From Crocinitomicaceae bacterium (GTDB lineage: Bacteria; Bacteroidota; Bacteroidia; Flavobacteriales_D; Crocinitomicaceae): a DNA stretch of 64,000 nucleotides. A program made the translations under genes and the position numbers. Of the stretch, positions 1-9,847 are shown piece by piece; positions within the stretch are counted from its first letter, which is position 1; the number at the start of each line of letters is the position of its first letter. The notes under the pieces are model-generated. The model was not told the origin of the DNA. It was given only the letters and a program-made list of their open reading frames with translations, and made no database searches. The stretch is from assembly GCA_022447585.1 (NCBI GenBank), contig JAKVAR010000002.1, forward strand, positions 1-64,000, in the 5' to 3' direction.

Positions 1-325
1 TGTTTGTGCTGACGATACGGCTAACGTTATTGTTCAAGTTGATCCATCTTGTGATTACTTAAGTATCGAAGAAGTTGTTTTCACTAACATGAGCATCTTC
101 CCGAATCCAACAAATGGATCAGTTTTCGTTACTAATGAAGGCTCAAATGAAGTGTTTAACTTTGAATTAACTGACCTTAACGGTAAAGTTATTGCTGCCC
201 AAGATGCTGCAATAAACGGAACTGAAACTACAGAAGTTAGTTTAACGAACCTTGAATCAGGATTCTACCTAATTAGAGTATTTAATGATAACGCGGACAA
301 AACGTTCAGAATTATCAAAGAGTAA
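1..325 (+). CDS. 3' end of a T9SS type A sorting-domain protein (partial)
   Basis: The reading frame is open from base 2, so the gene starts outside the window; the ATG at 89 is internal. The visible part ends in a type IX secretion type A sorting domain: the IFPNPTNG motif, then a beta-rich stretch with DLNGKVI and ESGFYLIRV, and a closing FRIIKE. In this family the domain directs export across the outer membrane by the T9SS and is cleaved on the surface. The upstream residues include VDPSC, as in Ig-like or adhesin repeats, but the cargo function cannot be told from 107 residues. A strong terminator follows directly. Confidence 0.9.
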   Translation, partial: VCADDTANVIVQVDPSCDYLSIEEVVFTNMSIFPNPTNGSVFVTNEGSNEVFNFELTDLNGKVIAAQDAAINGTETTEVSLTNLESGFYLIRVFNDNADKTFRIIKE

Positions 326-350
326 TCTTTTAGTTAAAATACAATTCAGA

Positions 351-377
351 AAGGGAGGCGAAAGCCTCCCTTTTTTT
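351..377 (+). terminator. Rho-independent terminator with GAAA loop
   Basis: A perfect 7-bp stem, GGGAGGC (353-359) with GCCTCCC (364-370), is closed by a GAAA tetraloop. It is flanked by AA on the left and a run of seven T on the right. It lies 28 bases after the stop of the T9SS protein and separates it from the dioxygenase gene. Confidence 0.9.
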
Positions 378-441
378 ATGTAAACAATGGACATAAATCC
401 TTTCTAATTAGTAACTTTATTAAAATTTAAAGTAAAAAATT

Positions 442-966
442 ATGCTAGCTCCTTTCAACTTACAAAAATGGATAGATGATAACCGTGATCTTCTTAAGCC
501 ACCGGTAAACAATAAAAATCTATATGTTGAAGCAGGAGACTTTATTGTAATGATCGTTGGAGGACCAAACGCACGTAAAGATTATCACTATAACGAAAGC
601 GAAGAATTATTCTACCAATTTGAAGGCGATATTACGGTAAGAATTCAATTAGACGGCAAAGCAAAGGACATTGAAATTAAGGAAGGTGAAATTTTTCTTT
701 TACCAGCGAAAATTCCTCATTCACCAATGAGAGGACCAAACACTGTTGGATTAGTTGTTGAGCGTGTTCGAAAAGGAACGAATATGACAGATGGTCTCAT
801 GTGGTTCTGTGACAAATGCAATCATAAGCTACACGAATATAAATTTCAGTTGGAAGATATTCAAGAAGATTTTCTTTCCAGGTTCAGATCCTTCTATCAA
901 TCAGAAGCCCTGAGAACTTGCGATAATTGCAACCACGTGATGGAAATTGATGAACGCTTTGTTTGA
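442..966 (+). CDS. nbaC: 3-hydroxyanthranilate 3,4-dioxygenase
   Basis: This 174-residue protein has the full layout of bacterial 3-hydroxyanthranilate dioxygenase, which opens the ring of 3-hydroxyanthranilate to give the precursor of quinolinate in the kynurenine pathway. The cupin iron ligands H49, E55 and H93 are present, and R45 and R97 match the substrate-binding arginines of the characterised bacterial enzyme. The second, rubredoxin-like metal site typical of bacterial members is intact: C123/C126 and C160/C163. No other kynurenine-pathway gene lies nearby, so it is a single-gene unit here. The start at 442 fits the family N-terminus. A gene name kynC or haao would also be acceptable. 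Confidence 0.95.
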   Translation: MLAPFNLQKWIDDNRDLLKPPVNNKNLYVEAGDFIVMIVGGPNARKDYHYNESEELFYQFEGDITVRIQLDGKAKDIEIKEGEIFLLPAKIPHSPMRGPNTVGLVVERVRKGTNMTDGLMWFCDKCNHKLHEYKFQLEDIQEDFLSRFRSFYQSEALRTCDNCNHVMEIDERFV

Positions 967-1436
967 TTCTTAATCGTTTTTTTTTCTTAAAACATTTATG
1001 ATACAGGGTGATTCATTACAGCTTGAGATCAGTCACTTCTTATTGTCGGTATAAATTAAACCCGGTATTTCATTCAATTTTTTCAAGACTTTCCAATTGA
1101 CATAGCAGTATCATATCGTGTAATGACTTCATTAAGTTTTGAGATAAAGCGAAATAAAATCTATAATTTTTCTTTGCTCTTTATTTCTTTTACTAATTCA
1201 CAACACACCGAATTCATTTTAAATTATACGAAAAAAAACAAATCTTTGAAGGAAAAAACTAAAAACTTAGACTGGTCTTCCAGAAAATTATTGCGATAAT
1301 TTATATCCGGTAGTTTATATTTAGAATATAGATACGAGTTAACCTATTTTATAGCCAGAAATAACTTTGACAATCTAAGCGTAAACCTAACCTTCTTATG
1401 AAAAAGGCATGTGCTAATCAGCAACAGAATATTAAA
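967..1436. other. Intergenic stretch, 470 bp, no confident gene
   Basis: No terminator hairpin or promoter stands out. On the minus strand a broken reading frame runs from an ATG at 1217 down to 1083, interrupted by one TAG (1161-1163). A second open stretch in another frame ends at 1033. These could be remains of a small gene, but in DNA this AT-rich such stretches also arise by chance. Confidence 0.4.
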
Positions 1437-4400
1437 TTATCTCAATAAGTTGACGTGGCCAACGTACTCATATTCTTTATTGTTAAAATCACTCAATTTA
1501 ATCTTCCAAACATAAGTGCCATCTTGACAATTCACACCTTCATAAGTGCCATCCCAACCAATTTCAAAATCCGTACTAGTGAAAATCAATTCTCCCCATC
1601 GATTGAATATTAGCATTTCATAAGTATTTACATTACCTCCTTCTGGCCTGAATCCAGGGTTAAATTCGTCTGCATTAGGTGTGAAAGTATTTGGTACATA
1701 TATAATTGGATCATAATAGATATGAACACTATCTGAAGCCTTACAACCATTTTCATCCGTATAAGAAACTACATAGAAATAATTCTGGTTAGGGTTTGCT
1801 ATGGGATCATCACAAACTACGCAGCTTAGAAATTCAACAGGACTCCAAACAAATGGGCCCGATGTTGTGCTTGTAGCCGATAATTGAATTTCATCTCCAT
1901 AAAATGCATATACATCCGGACTCGTTTGAATAAAAGCATTTGGATAAAGATCAACATAAACAGAATCTGAACTAACACATCCAAATTCATCATAACCATT
2001 GACATAATACATTGTAGGGGCAAATGGTGTAGCCAATACCTGAGATAAATTTGGAGCGTTTAAGGTTCCTGATGGACTCCAAGAATAAATTATTCCTCCC
2101 GTTGCCCATAATACAGCCCTCTCTCCAGGGCAAATAATAGTATCATTACCTGCACTAACAGATGCCTCTATAACCTTAATCAAAATACTATCCCTAACAG
2201 TTCCGCAAGGGTTAGTTAAATCACAATAATAGTACATATCTGCAGGGGGATTAACAGTAACTAGAGGGCCATTGACCGTATTTATATTTAAATTGGGAGA
2301 CCATAAATATGTGACCCCTCCGGAAATTTCGATATCCACAGAACTACCCGCGCAAATACTAATCGAATCTTCGAGGATTGGAATAGGTGGAGTGAAATAA
2401 ACTTCTACTAGGACACTATCATAAACCAGACAGCCGGTACTTGTTTCAATCTCTACAAAATAAGTAGTTGTGACATTTGGAGTAACTGTGGGACTATCCG
2501 TGTTCTCACCGGTTATAAAAGTATTAGGAGTCCAAGTATAATTGACACCTCCAGCTGCATTAAGTGTTGCACTATTTCCCAAACAAATAGATGTATCATT
2601 TGAAACCGTAGCGGCAACAGGTAACACTTCCAATGTAACAAATACAGTATCAATACCACATGTATCCGAAATTATAACCATAAAATCCGTTGTTTGAGTA
2701 ACGGTAGCTATAGGATTGTAAATAGTTGGATCATTCAAAACATTAGCTGGAGTCCATTCATAAAAGGCTCCACCATAAGCTTCAAACTCAAAAGAATCAC
2801 CAGGACAAACAGGTCCGGGAGGCTGAACTACCCCACCAATAAAATCACCAATAACTACGTTAAACTCAACCGTATCTGATACAAAACAATTATTAGTATC
2901 GATTACAATCAAAGTAACATCATAATCTCCAGGACCTGGGTATAAATGAGAAGGATTTACATCAGTAGAGGTTGTATTGTCACCGAAGTCCCAGAAAAAT
3001 GCATTCCCATTCGAGCTATTGTTATCGAAAACAACAGGGTCTGGCAAACAAACAACAGGATTTGGATCTGCGATTGTAGCTTCGATTGAGTTTAACTCAA
3101 ATTTAAAGCAAGCCATATTACACGAATATCCAGCGGCTGGTGCCGTATTAGAATAAACCCCTGGTGTAGTCGGAAACCCATCAAAAAGATTCGATCCACA
3201 AGACGCGCAAACGGCATGATAAATTCGTCCGTCCTTATCAAAACGACTTGTACCACCATCAACATGATTTGAAGGCCCAGTGGTACCTCCCATAAAAGTC
3301 GCATATTTAAGGTATGAAGCATCTTCACCAAGTACAGCGATATAGAAATTATTGCCACTTGTATTATCCTGGTATGCATCAGGAGTAACAGTAAACCCAT
3401 TTGTAGTCGAGAAATTAGCTGAACCACCTGATGTATTTGTGCTCCCCCCCCAACCAGACAAATAAATATCATAACAATCGGAAACCAAAAATGCAGTCGG
3501 AGAAATTTCTACATGTCCTGACCCTGCACCAATCATAGTAGTCCATTCTATTGTGCTTAAATCAGAATTATATTTTCTAATAAACTGACCAGAATTAGGA
3601 TTAGAATAAACACCTGGAGAGACAGTCCAACTAGATTCTGTTTGTCCCAAAACATAAACATTGTCATCTAAGTCTAATTGGACGCAGTAAGTTTGATCAT
3701 ATTCTCCCTGCCCCATATATGTTCCAGACATAATTGCTCCAGTATTTCCATTCAACCTAGTCAAATATCCATCAGATAGGCCTCCATTAAAACTTAAATC
3801 CTCACCCGCTGAAATACTTAAATCAGATGAAGTTGTCCCTCCTGTAATGTAAACATCACCTGACGATGAAGGCTGAATAGAATTACCTGTCTCTACTCCT
3901 ACACCTCCAAAGTAACCAGACCAAACCAAGCTTCCTAAACTTGCACTTAACTTAAATGCGACAGCATCTTGAGCACCAGACAGACTAGCTTCAGGACCTT
4001 GAAGTACAGGGAAATTAGAAGATTGCGTTGTTGAAGCAACAAGAACATCTTCGTTATTATCTAAAATAATTTCACCTCTAAACTGATCACCATAATTATA
4101 ATCTAGTCCTCCCTGACTTAATCCGTCATGTCCATTTCCTCCCATGAAAGTTGACCCTAATAAAGCGGCTCCATCTGCTGACAATCTTACTACAAAAATA
4201 TCAGAACCATCGAATGCCAATCCATTCTCAATTGCTAATGCTCCTCCACCAGCAAAAGAATTGTCATAAGCGCCTACCATTGGGAAATTAATTGATGCCG
4301 TTACACCTAAAATATATAATTCGCCATCCTCATTACAGACCATACTTTCTGGCAGTTCATTTGCTGCTCCTCCGATATAAGTTGAATACAACAATGCATC

Positions 4401-5336
4401 TCCGTTACTATTAAACTTAGTAATTGCGACATCAAATCCATCTGGTAAAGTAGCAGTAGCTGTTCCACCATTAAAGGATCCGTCATATGCTCCGGCAGTT
4501 ACAGGGTAACCTAACCCAAAACTAATTCCTCCACCGAACAAATTCCCATTCGAATCTGGAGTCGCTGTCATTCCCCAGTTATTTGCAGAAGATCCAGTAA
4601 AAGTTGAAAATGTAATTGTGGGATCTATAACGAGCGTCTTGGAAACATCATATCCTTCAGGAAATTCAAAACTCAAGACATCTCCGTTTAATTTAAACTT
4701 AACATCCACTTTAGTTATTTTACCTCCCTCAGATTCTACCCAAGCAATTGGTTTTGATTCTAGAATTTCTCCGAAACGATTTACAATATGTAAATCTCCT
4801 TCATCACCAATGTAGAGTTTTGTTTGTCCCTTGTAATCAATTTTTATTTGATCAACATCAGTATCTGGACTTACAATAAATGAATATTTTAATCCTTCAG
4901 ATTTTTTTAATTCTAAGTCAATTCCATCATAAAGGTCATACATTCGAACATAACCATACCCATAAATATGACCAAACCATTTTTCAGAATTATTTCCTTG
5001 AATATAATTTGTATAAAATGTAGAAGAATCATTAACAAACTGATTCCCGCTCCAAGACGACCCGAGAAATTTGGTTTTAATAACATGCCCTTTTAAAGGT
5101 TTTAAATGTTCATGGCCATGATCGTGCTCTTCTCCATGATGACCTTCCTTCCCGCCATCATTCAGCGAATAGGTAAAACCATCCTCTTCAATAAACATAT
5201 CTCCATGATTCAGGTTTACCTTAAACTCTACTTCATCATCCCATTGCCCTTTATTGGGGTACATCCATACATCTTGAGACATCGCGAATTGCGAACTAAT
5301 TATAACTGCACAGGATATAAATAATAGAAACTTCAT
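1437..5336 (-). CDS. Large surface protein with DUF7948-like, PKD and Ig-like domains and T9SS type B sorting domain
   Basis: This 1299-residue protein has a signal peptide (about residues 1-21, ending FAMSQ). An N-terminal region of about 220 residues resembles DUF7948, with a histidine-rich insert at about 65-83. Beta-propeller/SBBP-like repeats follow to about residue 740. A PKD domain (WDFGDNTTSTDVNPSHLYPG) comes next, then about five tandem Ig-like repeats of roughly 80 residues, each with C.G....L...GG..Y.W.P. The last 87 residues (1213-1299) form the gliding-motility-associated type B sorting domain: FTPNADEFN, IFNRWGELIF, GWDGTYEG and DGTYVWKI. It is probably surface-attached or secreted and adhesive; the ligand is unknown. 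The gene stands alone. Its coding strand carries eight consecutive G at 3444-3451. Confidence 0.92.
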   Translation of the reverse strand: MKFLLFISCAVIISSQFAMSQDVWMYPNKGQWDDEVEFKVNLNHGDMFIEEDGFTYSLNDGGKEGHHGEEHDHGHEHLKPLKGHVIKTKFLGSSWSGNQFVNDSSTFYTNYIQGNNSEKWFGHIYGYGYVRMYDLYDGIDLELKKSEGLKYSFIVSPDTDVDQIKIDYKGQTKLYIGDEGDLHIVNRFGEILESKPIAWVESEGGKITKVDVKFKLNGDVLSFEFPEGYDVSKTLVIDPTITFSTFTGSSANNWGMTATPDSNGNLFGGGISFGLGYPVTAGAYDGSFNGGTATATLPDGFDVAITKFNSNGDALLYSTYIGGAANELPESMVCNEDGELYILGVTASINFPMVGAYDNSFAGGGALAIENGLAFDGSDIFVVRLSADGAALLGSTFMGGNGHDGLSQGGLDYNYGDQFRGEIILDNNEDVLVASTTQSSNFPVLQGPEASLSGAQDAVAFKLSASLGSLVWSGYFGGVGVETGNSIQPSSSGDVYITGGTTSSDLSISAGEDLSFNGGLSDGYLTRLNGNTGAIMSGTYMGQGEYDQTYCVQLDLDDNVYVLGQTESSWTVSPGVYSNPNSGQFIRKYNSDLSTIEWTTMIGAGSGHVEISPTAFLVSDCYDIYLSGWGGSTNTSGGSANFSTTNGFTVTPDAYQDNTSGNNFYIAVLGEDASYLKYATFMGGTTGPSNHVDGGTSRFDKDGRIYHAVCASCGSNLFDGFPTTPGVYSNTAPAAGYSCNMACFKFELNSIEATIADPNPVVCLPDPVVFDNNSSNGNAFFWDFGDNTTSTDVNPSHLYPGPGDYDVTLIVIDTNNCFVSDTVEFNVVIGDFIGGVVQPPGPVCPGDSFEFEAYGGAFYEWTPANVLNDPTIYNPIATVTQTTDFMVIISDTCGIDTVFVTLEVLPVAATVSNDTSICLGNSATLNAAGGVNYTWTPNTFITGENTDSPTVTPNVTTTYFVEIETSTGCLVYDSVLVEVYFTPPIPILEDSISICAGSSVDIEISGGVTYLWSPNLNINTVNGPLVTVNPPADMYYYCDLTNPCGTVRDSILIKVIEASVSAGNDTIICPGERAVLWATGGIIYSWSPSGTLNAPNLSQVLATPFAPTMYYVNGYDEFGCVSSDSVYVDLYPNAFIQTSPDVYAFYGDEIQLSATSTTSGPFVWSPVEFLSCVVCDDPIANPNQNYFYVVSYTDENGCKASDSVHIYYDPIIYVPNTFTPNADEFNPGFRPEGGNVNTYEMLIFNRWGELIFTSTDFEIGWDGTYEGVNCQDGTYVWKIKLSDFNNKEYEYVGHVNLLR

Positions 5337-5485
5337 TTAAAGTTGAAATTTACAACATTTAATAGACAATTCTAAACACATAGTTCAATAAGAACCACAT
5401 GTTAGACAACCTCTTATAATTAAATCGTTTAATAAGTGCAAAGGTTGCCTATTTCAATGTTAATTCACTCTGGTGAACTTTAGTG

Positions 5486-5515
5486 TTGGTGGACGATTTA
5501 TTATCCTTAAATTTG
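5486..5515 (+). promoter_or_regulatory. Bacteroidota-type promoter of the purF unit
   Basis: TTG at 5486-5488 and TAAATTTG at 5508-5515 are separated by 19 bases. Both match the -33 and -7 elements (TTG, TAnnTTTG) used by the primary sigma factor in Bacteroidota. The -7 element ends 25 bases before the ATG of the next gene. Confidence 0.75.
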
Positions 5516-5540
5516 TACTGAATTTACACCAGTTCTAACG

Positions 5541-7442
5541 ATGAGTGATCCAATAAAACACGAGTGCGGAATTGCACTTTTAAGATTGAAAAAACCGTTA
5601 CAATACTACGTTGATAAATACGGAACAGCTTTTTACGGCCTAAACAAGTTGCACCTGTTGATGGAAAAACAGCACAATCGTGGACAAGACGGTGCCGGTG
5701 TAGCGAATATTAAGTTTGACATGTCTCCAGGAGAAAGATATATTTCTCGTTACAGATCTATTGATAGTAAGCCAATCCAAGAGATTTTTGACCACATAAA
5801 TGGTAAATTCGAAGCCATTGGAAAACAAGATCCATCACTTTTACAAGATGTTGATTATTTAAAGAAAAATGCTGGATTTACAGGAGAATTATTCTTAGGC
5901 CACTTGCGATACGGAACATTTGGGCGAAATTCAATTGAAAGTTGCCACCCATTCTTAAGACAAAACAACTGGATTACAAGAAATTTAGTGGTTGCCGGCA
6001 ATTTTAATCTTACAAATGTAGATGAACTTTTTGACGTTCTTCTTCATGTAGGTCAACATCCAAAAGAGAAATCAGATACGGTTACAGTCTTAGAGAAAAT
6101 TGGACATTTCTTAGATAACGAGAATGATGCATTGTACGAACAACTGAAGCCTCAAGGCTATTCCAATGCAGAGGTTTACAATAAAATTGCATCTAAAATT
6201 GAAATTGATAAAATCTTAAAACGCGCCTCTGAAGATTGGGATGGCGGGTACGCTATGGCTGGTTTATTTGGACATGGAGATGCATTCGTACTCCGTGATC
6301 CAGCTGGTGTTCGACCAGCTTTCTTCTACGAAGATGATGAAGTTTGTGTGGTTACTTCTGAGCGTCCAGTTATACAAACCGCTTTCAACTTAAAAGCTGA
6401 TCAAATTCAAGAATTGAAGCCTGGACACGCTTTAATTATCAAAAAAGACGGTACAATTACAGAAACATTAATCAACAAGCCAACAGCGGAATTGAAGTGT
6501 TCTTTTGAAAGAATTTATTTCTCTAGAGGTAGTGATACTGATATTTATAAAGAAAGAAAACAACTAGGTAAAAACATTGTTCCTCAAGTTATAGAGTCAA
6601 TTGGGAACGATTTAGACAATTCTGTTTTCTCATTTATCCCAAATACTGCAGAGGTTTCGTTTTATGGTTTAATCAAAGGATTGGAAGATCACTTGAATGA
6701 AGAAAAAATTGAACAAATCACTGCTTTAGGAGCTGATGCAAGCCCTGAAAAAATTCGCGAAATCTTATTGAAAAGAGCTCGCATCGAAAAAATCGCAATT
6801 AAAGACGCAAAACTTAGAACATTCATTACTCAGGATGACTCCAGAGATGATTTAGTTGCTCACGTTTACGATGTAACTTATGGATGTGTTAAACCAAAGA
6901 CAGACAACCTTGTTGTCATCGATGATAGTATTGTTCGTGGTACTACCTTAAAGCAATCAATATTAAGAATTTTAGATCGTTTAGAGCCTAAGAAAATTGT
7001 TGTTGTTTCCTCTGCCCCTCAAATTCGTTATCCAGATTGTTACGGAATTGATATGGCAAAAATGGGAGACTTTATTGCGTTTGAAGCTACTATTTCTCTT
7101 TTGAAAGAGCGTAATATGACGCACGTCATTGACGAAGTTTACGCTAAATGTAAAGAGCAAGAAAACTTACCGAAAGAACAAATTAAAAACTACGTTCAAG
7201 AGATCTACGCGCCATTTACAGACGAAGAAATTTCGGCAAAGATTAGTGAGTTACTCACACCTCCAACAATCAATACTGAAGTTGATATTATTTATCAAAC
7301 TGTTGAAAATTTACACTTAGCATGTCCTGATAATAAAGGTGATTGGTACTTTACTGGTAACTACCCAACTCCAGGAGGAAACAAGGTTGTGAATAAGGCG
7401 TTCATGTACTGGAAAGAAGGAAAAAACGAACGTGCCTATTAA
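5541..7442 (+). CDS. purF: Amidophosphoribosyltransferase family protein (PurF, long form)
   Basis: The family uses glutamine-derived ammonia and PRPP to make phosphoribosylamine, the first step of purine synthesis. An N-terminal Ntn-hydrolase glutaminase domain begins at HECGI, with C9 as predicted nucleophile after a short propeptide, and contains EKQHNRGQDGAG. The phosphoribosyltransferase PRPP loop VVIDDSIVRGTT is at about 458-469. At 633 residues it is about 125 longer than E. coli PurF. I recall this long form as widespread in Flavobacteriia, often beside a canonical PurF, so whether it is the only or main purine enzyme is open. It leads a unit with the kinase gene (9-bp gap) and gpmI. 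Confidence 0.85.
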   Translation: MSDPIKHECGIALLRLKKPLQYYVDKYGTAFYGLNKLHLLMEKQHNRGQDGAGVANIKFDMSPGERYISRYRSIDSKPIQEIFDHINGKFEAIGKQDPSLLQDVDYLKKNAGFTGELFLGHLRYGTFGRNSIESCHPFLRQNNWITRNLVVAGNFNLTNVDELFDVLLHVGQHPKEKSDTVTVLEKIGHFLDNENDALYEQLKPQGYSNAEVYNKIASKIEIDKILKRASEDWDGGYAMAGLFGHGDAFVLRDPAGVRPAFFYEDDEVCVVTSERPVIQTAFNLKADQIQELKPGHALIIKKDGTITETLINKPTAELKCSFERIYFSRGSDTDIYKERKQLGKNIVPQVIESIGNDLDNSVFSFIPNTAEVSFYGLIKGLEDHLNEEKIEQITALGADASPEKIREILLKRARIEKIAIKDAKLRTFITQDDSRDDLVAHVYDVTYGCVKPKTDNLVVIDDSIVRGTTLKQSILRILDRLEPKKIVVVSSAPQIRYPDCYGIDMAKMGDFIAFEATISLLKERNMTHVIDEVYAKCKEQENLPKEQIKNYVQEIYAPFTDEEISAKISELLTPPTINTEVDIIYQTVENLHLACPDNKGDWYFTGNYPTPGGNKVVNKAFMYWKEGKNERAY

Positions 7443-7451
7443 TAAAAACCT

Positions 7452-8345
7452 ATGAACAGACGCGCAGCCCTCATATTCTACATTCTCAGTGTATATGTTG
7501 TTGTGCAGTTTATTTGGTGGGGATACCATTTAATTGAACTTACGAGTGAAGTAACGCAAACGGATGCACGTGTATCCAAACGCGTTGCTATGATTATTGG
7601 TGAAGGTGCCGTTTTTCTATTACTATTACTTCTTGGCATATGGTTAATTCGCAGATCAATACGAAAAGAACTCAAGCTTTCTGAACGCCAGAATAACTTT
7701 CTACTTTCTGTTACACACGAACTAAAAACACCTCTTGCCGCCAATAAATTATACATTCAAACAGTTACCAAGAGAGACCTCTCCCAACAACAGCAAAATG
7801 ACATTCTAAATAAAGCAATCGAAGAAAATACCCGACTTGAGCGAATGATTGATAATATTCTGAATGCATCCAGGCTTGAAAATAAAGCTTTGCAATTGGA
7901 AAAGGACCTATTCTCTTTAAATGCCTTATTAAAATCAATATCAGTGCGTTTCAACACGATCTTAGTAAAAGATATTGTAAAAGTAAATTGTGATGAAGGC
8001 ATTGAAATTATAGGAGATAAGTTCATGATCGAGACAGTCTTGAACAACCTGATTGAAAATGCAATTAAATACGCTGGCAAAGAACAATCGATCGAACTAT
8101 ACGGTTCCAAAGAAAATGGGGCTATTCGATTTGGCGTAAAGGACCTAGGTCCAGGAATCGATAAAGACAAGCGTATCGTTGTTTTTCAAAAATTTTATAG
8201 AATTGGTAATGAAGAAGTTCGAACTCAAAAAGGTTCTGGGCTTGGTTTATTCATCGTCTCAGAATTAATACAAATGCACGGAGCTACCATTTTTTGTCTC
8301 GATAATCAGCCAACCGGGTGCAACTTTCAAATCAATTGGAAATGA
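7452..8345 (+). CDS. Orphan membrane sensor histidine kinase
   Basis: This 297-residue kinase has two predicted transmembrane helices (about 7-28 and 47-67) around a short periplasmic loop of about 20 residues, so it has no large sensor domain. The cytoplasmic part holds the H box (SVTHELKTPLAA, phospho-acceptor H89), N box (NLIENAIKYAG), G1 box (DLGPGID), F box (FQKFYRIG) and G2 box (GSGLGLFIV). All motifs look functional. No response regulator is adjacent, which is unusual because this kinase type normally precedes one. Its TGA overlaps the ATG of gpmI (ATGA at 8342-8345), implying translational coupling. The signal is unknown. Confidence 0.93.
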   Translation: MNRRAALIFYILSVYVVVQFIWWGYHLIELTSEVTQTDARVSKRVAMIIGEGAVFLLLLLLGIWLIRRSIRKELKLSERQNNFLLSVTHELKTPLAANKLYIQTVTKRDLSQQQQNDILNKAIEENTRLERMIDNILNASRLENKALQLEKDLFSLNALLKSISVRFNTILVKDIVKVNCDEGIEIIGDKFMIETVLNNLIENAIKYAGKEQSIELYGSKENGAIRFGVKDLGPGIDKDKRIVVFQKFYRIGNEEVRTQKGSGLGLFIVSELIQMHGATIFCLDNQPTGCNFQINWK

Positions 8346-9847
8346 CAAATAACATTGGACTAATCATCCTTGATGGATGGGGAATTGGAAACAAGTCTGA
8401 ATCAGATGCAATTTACAACGCGAACACTCCATTCATGGATCATTTATTGAATAAATATCCAAACGCTACTTTACTAACTAGCGGAGAAGATGTTGGTTTG
8501 CCCGAAGGACAAATGGGCAACTCTGAAGTTGGTCATTTAAACATTGGAGCTGGAAGAATTGTCTATCAAGAATTGACAAGAATTAACAAATCTATCCGTG
8601 ACGGTGAGTTTTTTCAAAACGAGACTTTAATTAAGGCTTTTAAAACGGCCAAAGAAAAAAGTGTTGCGATACATTTCATAGGACTAGTATCTAATGGAGG
8701 GGTTCACAGCTCCCAAGAACACTTATATGCTTTGAGCGAAATGGCAAATCAATTTGACCTTCCTAAATCTTACATCCATGCTTTTACTGATGGTAGAGAT
8801 TGCGACCCCAAAAGTGGCTTTAAATTCATTAACGAATTAGAAGATAAAATTGCTGGAACACAAACTAAAATAGCATCAGTGGTTGGACGTTATTTTGCCA
8901 TGGATCGAGACAATAGATGGGAACGTATTAAGAAAGCATACGACCTAATGATTCATGGAATCGGTCATACATACGACTCTGCAGCAGAAGCTATTTATTC
9001 GTCATATGCAAGCGATATAACGGATGAGTTTATAGAGCCTTCAATCATTGATAAAGAAGGTTTAATTAGAGATGGAGATGTAGTTGTCTGCTTCAACTTC
9101 AGAACAGACAGACCAAGAGAAATTTCTATCGCCTTGACGCAAAAAGACATTCAAGAATACGACATGTCCACTTTAGACATTGCGTATTATACCATGACGA
9201 ATTACGATAAGACTTTCAAGAATATAAACGTGATTTTTGAGAAAGACAACTTATCCATGACATTGGGTGAAGTTTTATCAAAACATAACAAAACACAAGT
9301 AAGAATTGCTGAAACAGAAAAATATCCTCATGTAACATTCTTCTTCAATGGAGGAAGAGAAGACAAGTTTAATGGTGAAAGTAGAATTCTTGTAAACTCG
9401 CCAAAAGTTGCTACATATGATTTACAACCTGAAATGAGTGCTTTTGAAGTTCGAGACAAAATTATTCAGGACATACAATCGAATACACCGAACTTCTTCT
9501 GCTTGAACTTTGCTAATCCTGATATGGTAGGTCATACTGGAGTTTATTCTGCCATAACAAAGGCCGTTGAAACAATAGACTCATGCCTTCAGGCTGTTAT
9601 TGAAGCCGGAATTGAAAAAAACTTTGAGTTTATCGTAATTGCCGATCACGGAAATGCGGATTACGTTATCAATCCGGACGGAAGCCCAAATACAGCTCAT
9701 TCATTAAACCCAGTACCTGTAATTCACGTAACTCAGCAAGCAGGAACTTCAATTAAAGATGGAATTCTTGCTGATGTTGCACCAACAATTTTGTCTCGTT
9801 TAGGTTTAGACCAACCCTCAGAAATGACAGGGGAAATATTGATTTGA
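8342..9847 (+). CDS. gpmI: 2,3-bisphosphoglycerate-independent phosphoglycerate mutase
   Basis: Interconverts 3- and 2-phosphoglycerate in glycolysis, using two Mn ions and a phosphoserine intermediate. The alkaline-phosphatase-fold metal motif LILDGWG (D11) and catalytic-serine motif GQMGNSEVGHLNIGAGR (S61) are present. So are the phosphatase/transferase landmarks HAFTDGRD, VVCFNFRTDR and the late metal motif IADHGNAD. I chose ATG 8342 rather than the upstream in-frame ATG 8318 because it gives the family N-terminus and a 501-residue protein, and because it overlaps the kinase stop as ATGA. It converges on and directly abuts rfaE2. Confidence 0.96.
   Translation: MTNNIGLIILDGWGIGNKSESDAIYNANTPFMDHLLNKYPNATLLTSGEDVGLPEGQMGNSEVGHLNIGAGRIVYQELTRINKSIRDGEFFQNETLIKAFKTAKEKSVAIHFIGLVSNGGVHSSQEHLYALSEMANQFDLPKSYIHAFTDGRDCDPKSGFKFINELEDKIAGTQTKIASVVGRYFAMDRDNRWERIKKAYDLMIHGIGHTYDSAAEAIYSSYASDITDEFIEPSIIDKEGLIRDGDVVVCFNFRTDRPREISIALTQKDIQEYDMSTLDIAYYTMTNYDKTFKNINVIFEKDNLSMTLGEVLSKHNKTQVRIAETEKYPHVTFFFNGGREDKFNGESRILVNSPKVATYDLQPEMSAFEVRDKIIQDIQSNTPNFFCLNFANPDMVGHTGVYSAITKAVETIDSCLQAVIEAGIEKNFEFIVIADHGNADYVINPDGSPNTAHSLNPVPVIHVTQQAGTSIKDGILADVAPTILSRLGLDQPSEMTGEILI

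Noticed and set aside
412..419. TAACTTTA before the dioxygenase gene as a possible -7 element
   Set aside because: The last base differs from TAnnTTTG and there is no TTG at suitable spacing, so support is too weak to list.
5106..5324. Open frames on the opposite strand of the large T9SS protein
   Set aside because: They are shadows of the real gene; the signal peptide, repeats and sorting domain all lie in the minus-strand frame.
8318..8341. Upstream in-frame ATG as the start of gpmI
   Set aside because: It would add eight residues absent from the family and overlap the kinase by 28 bases; the ATGA junction start at 8342 is more natural.
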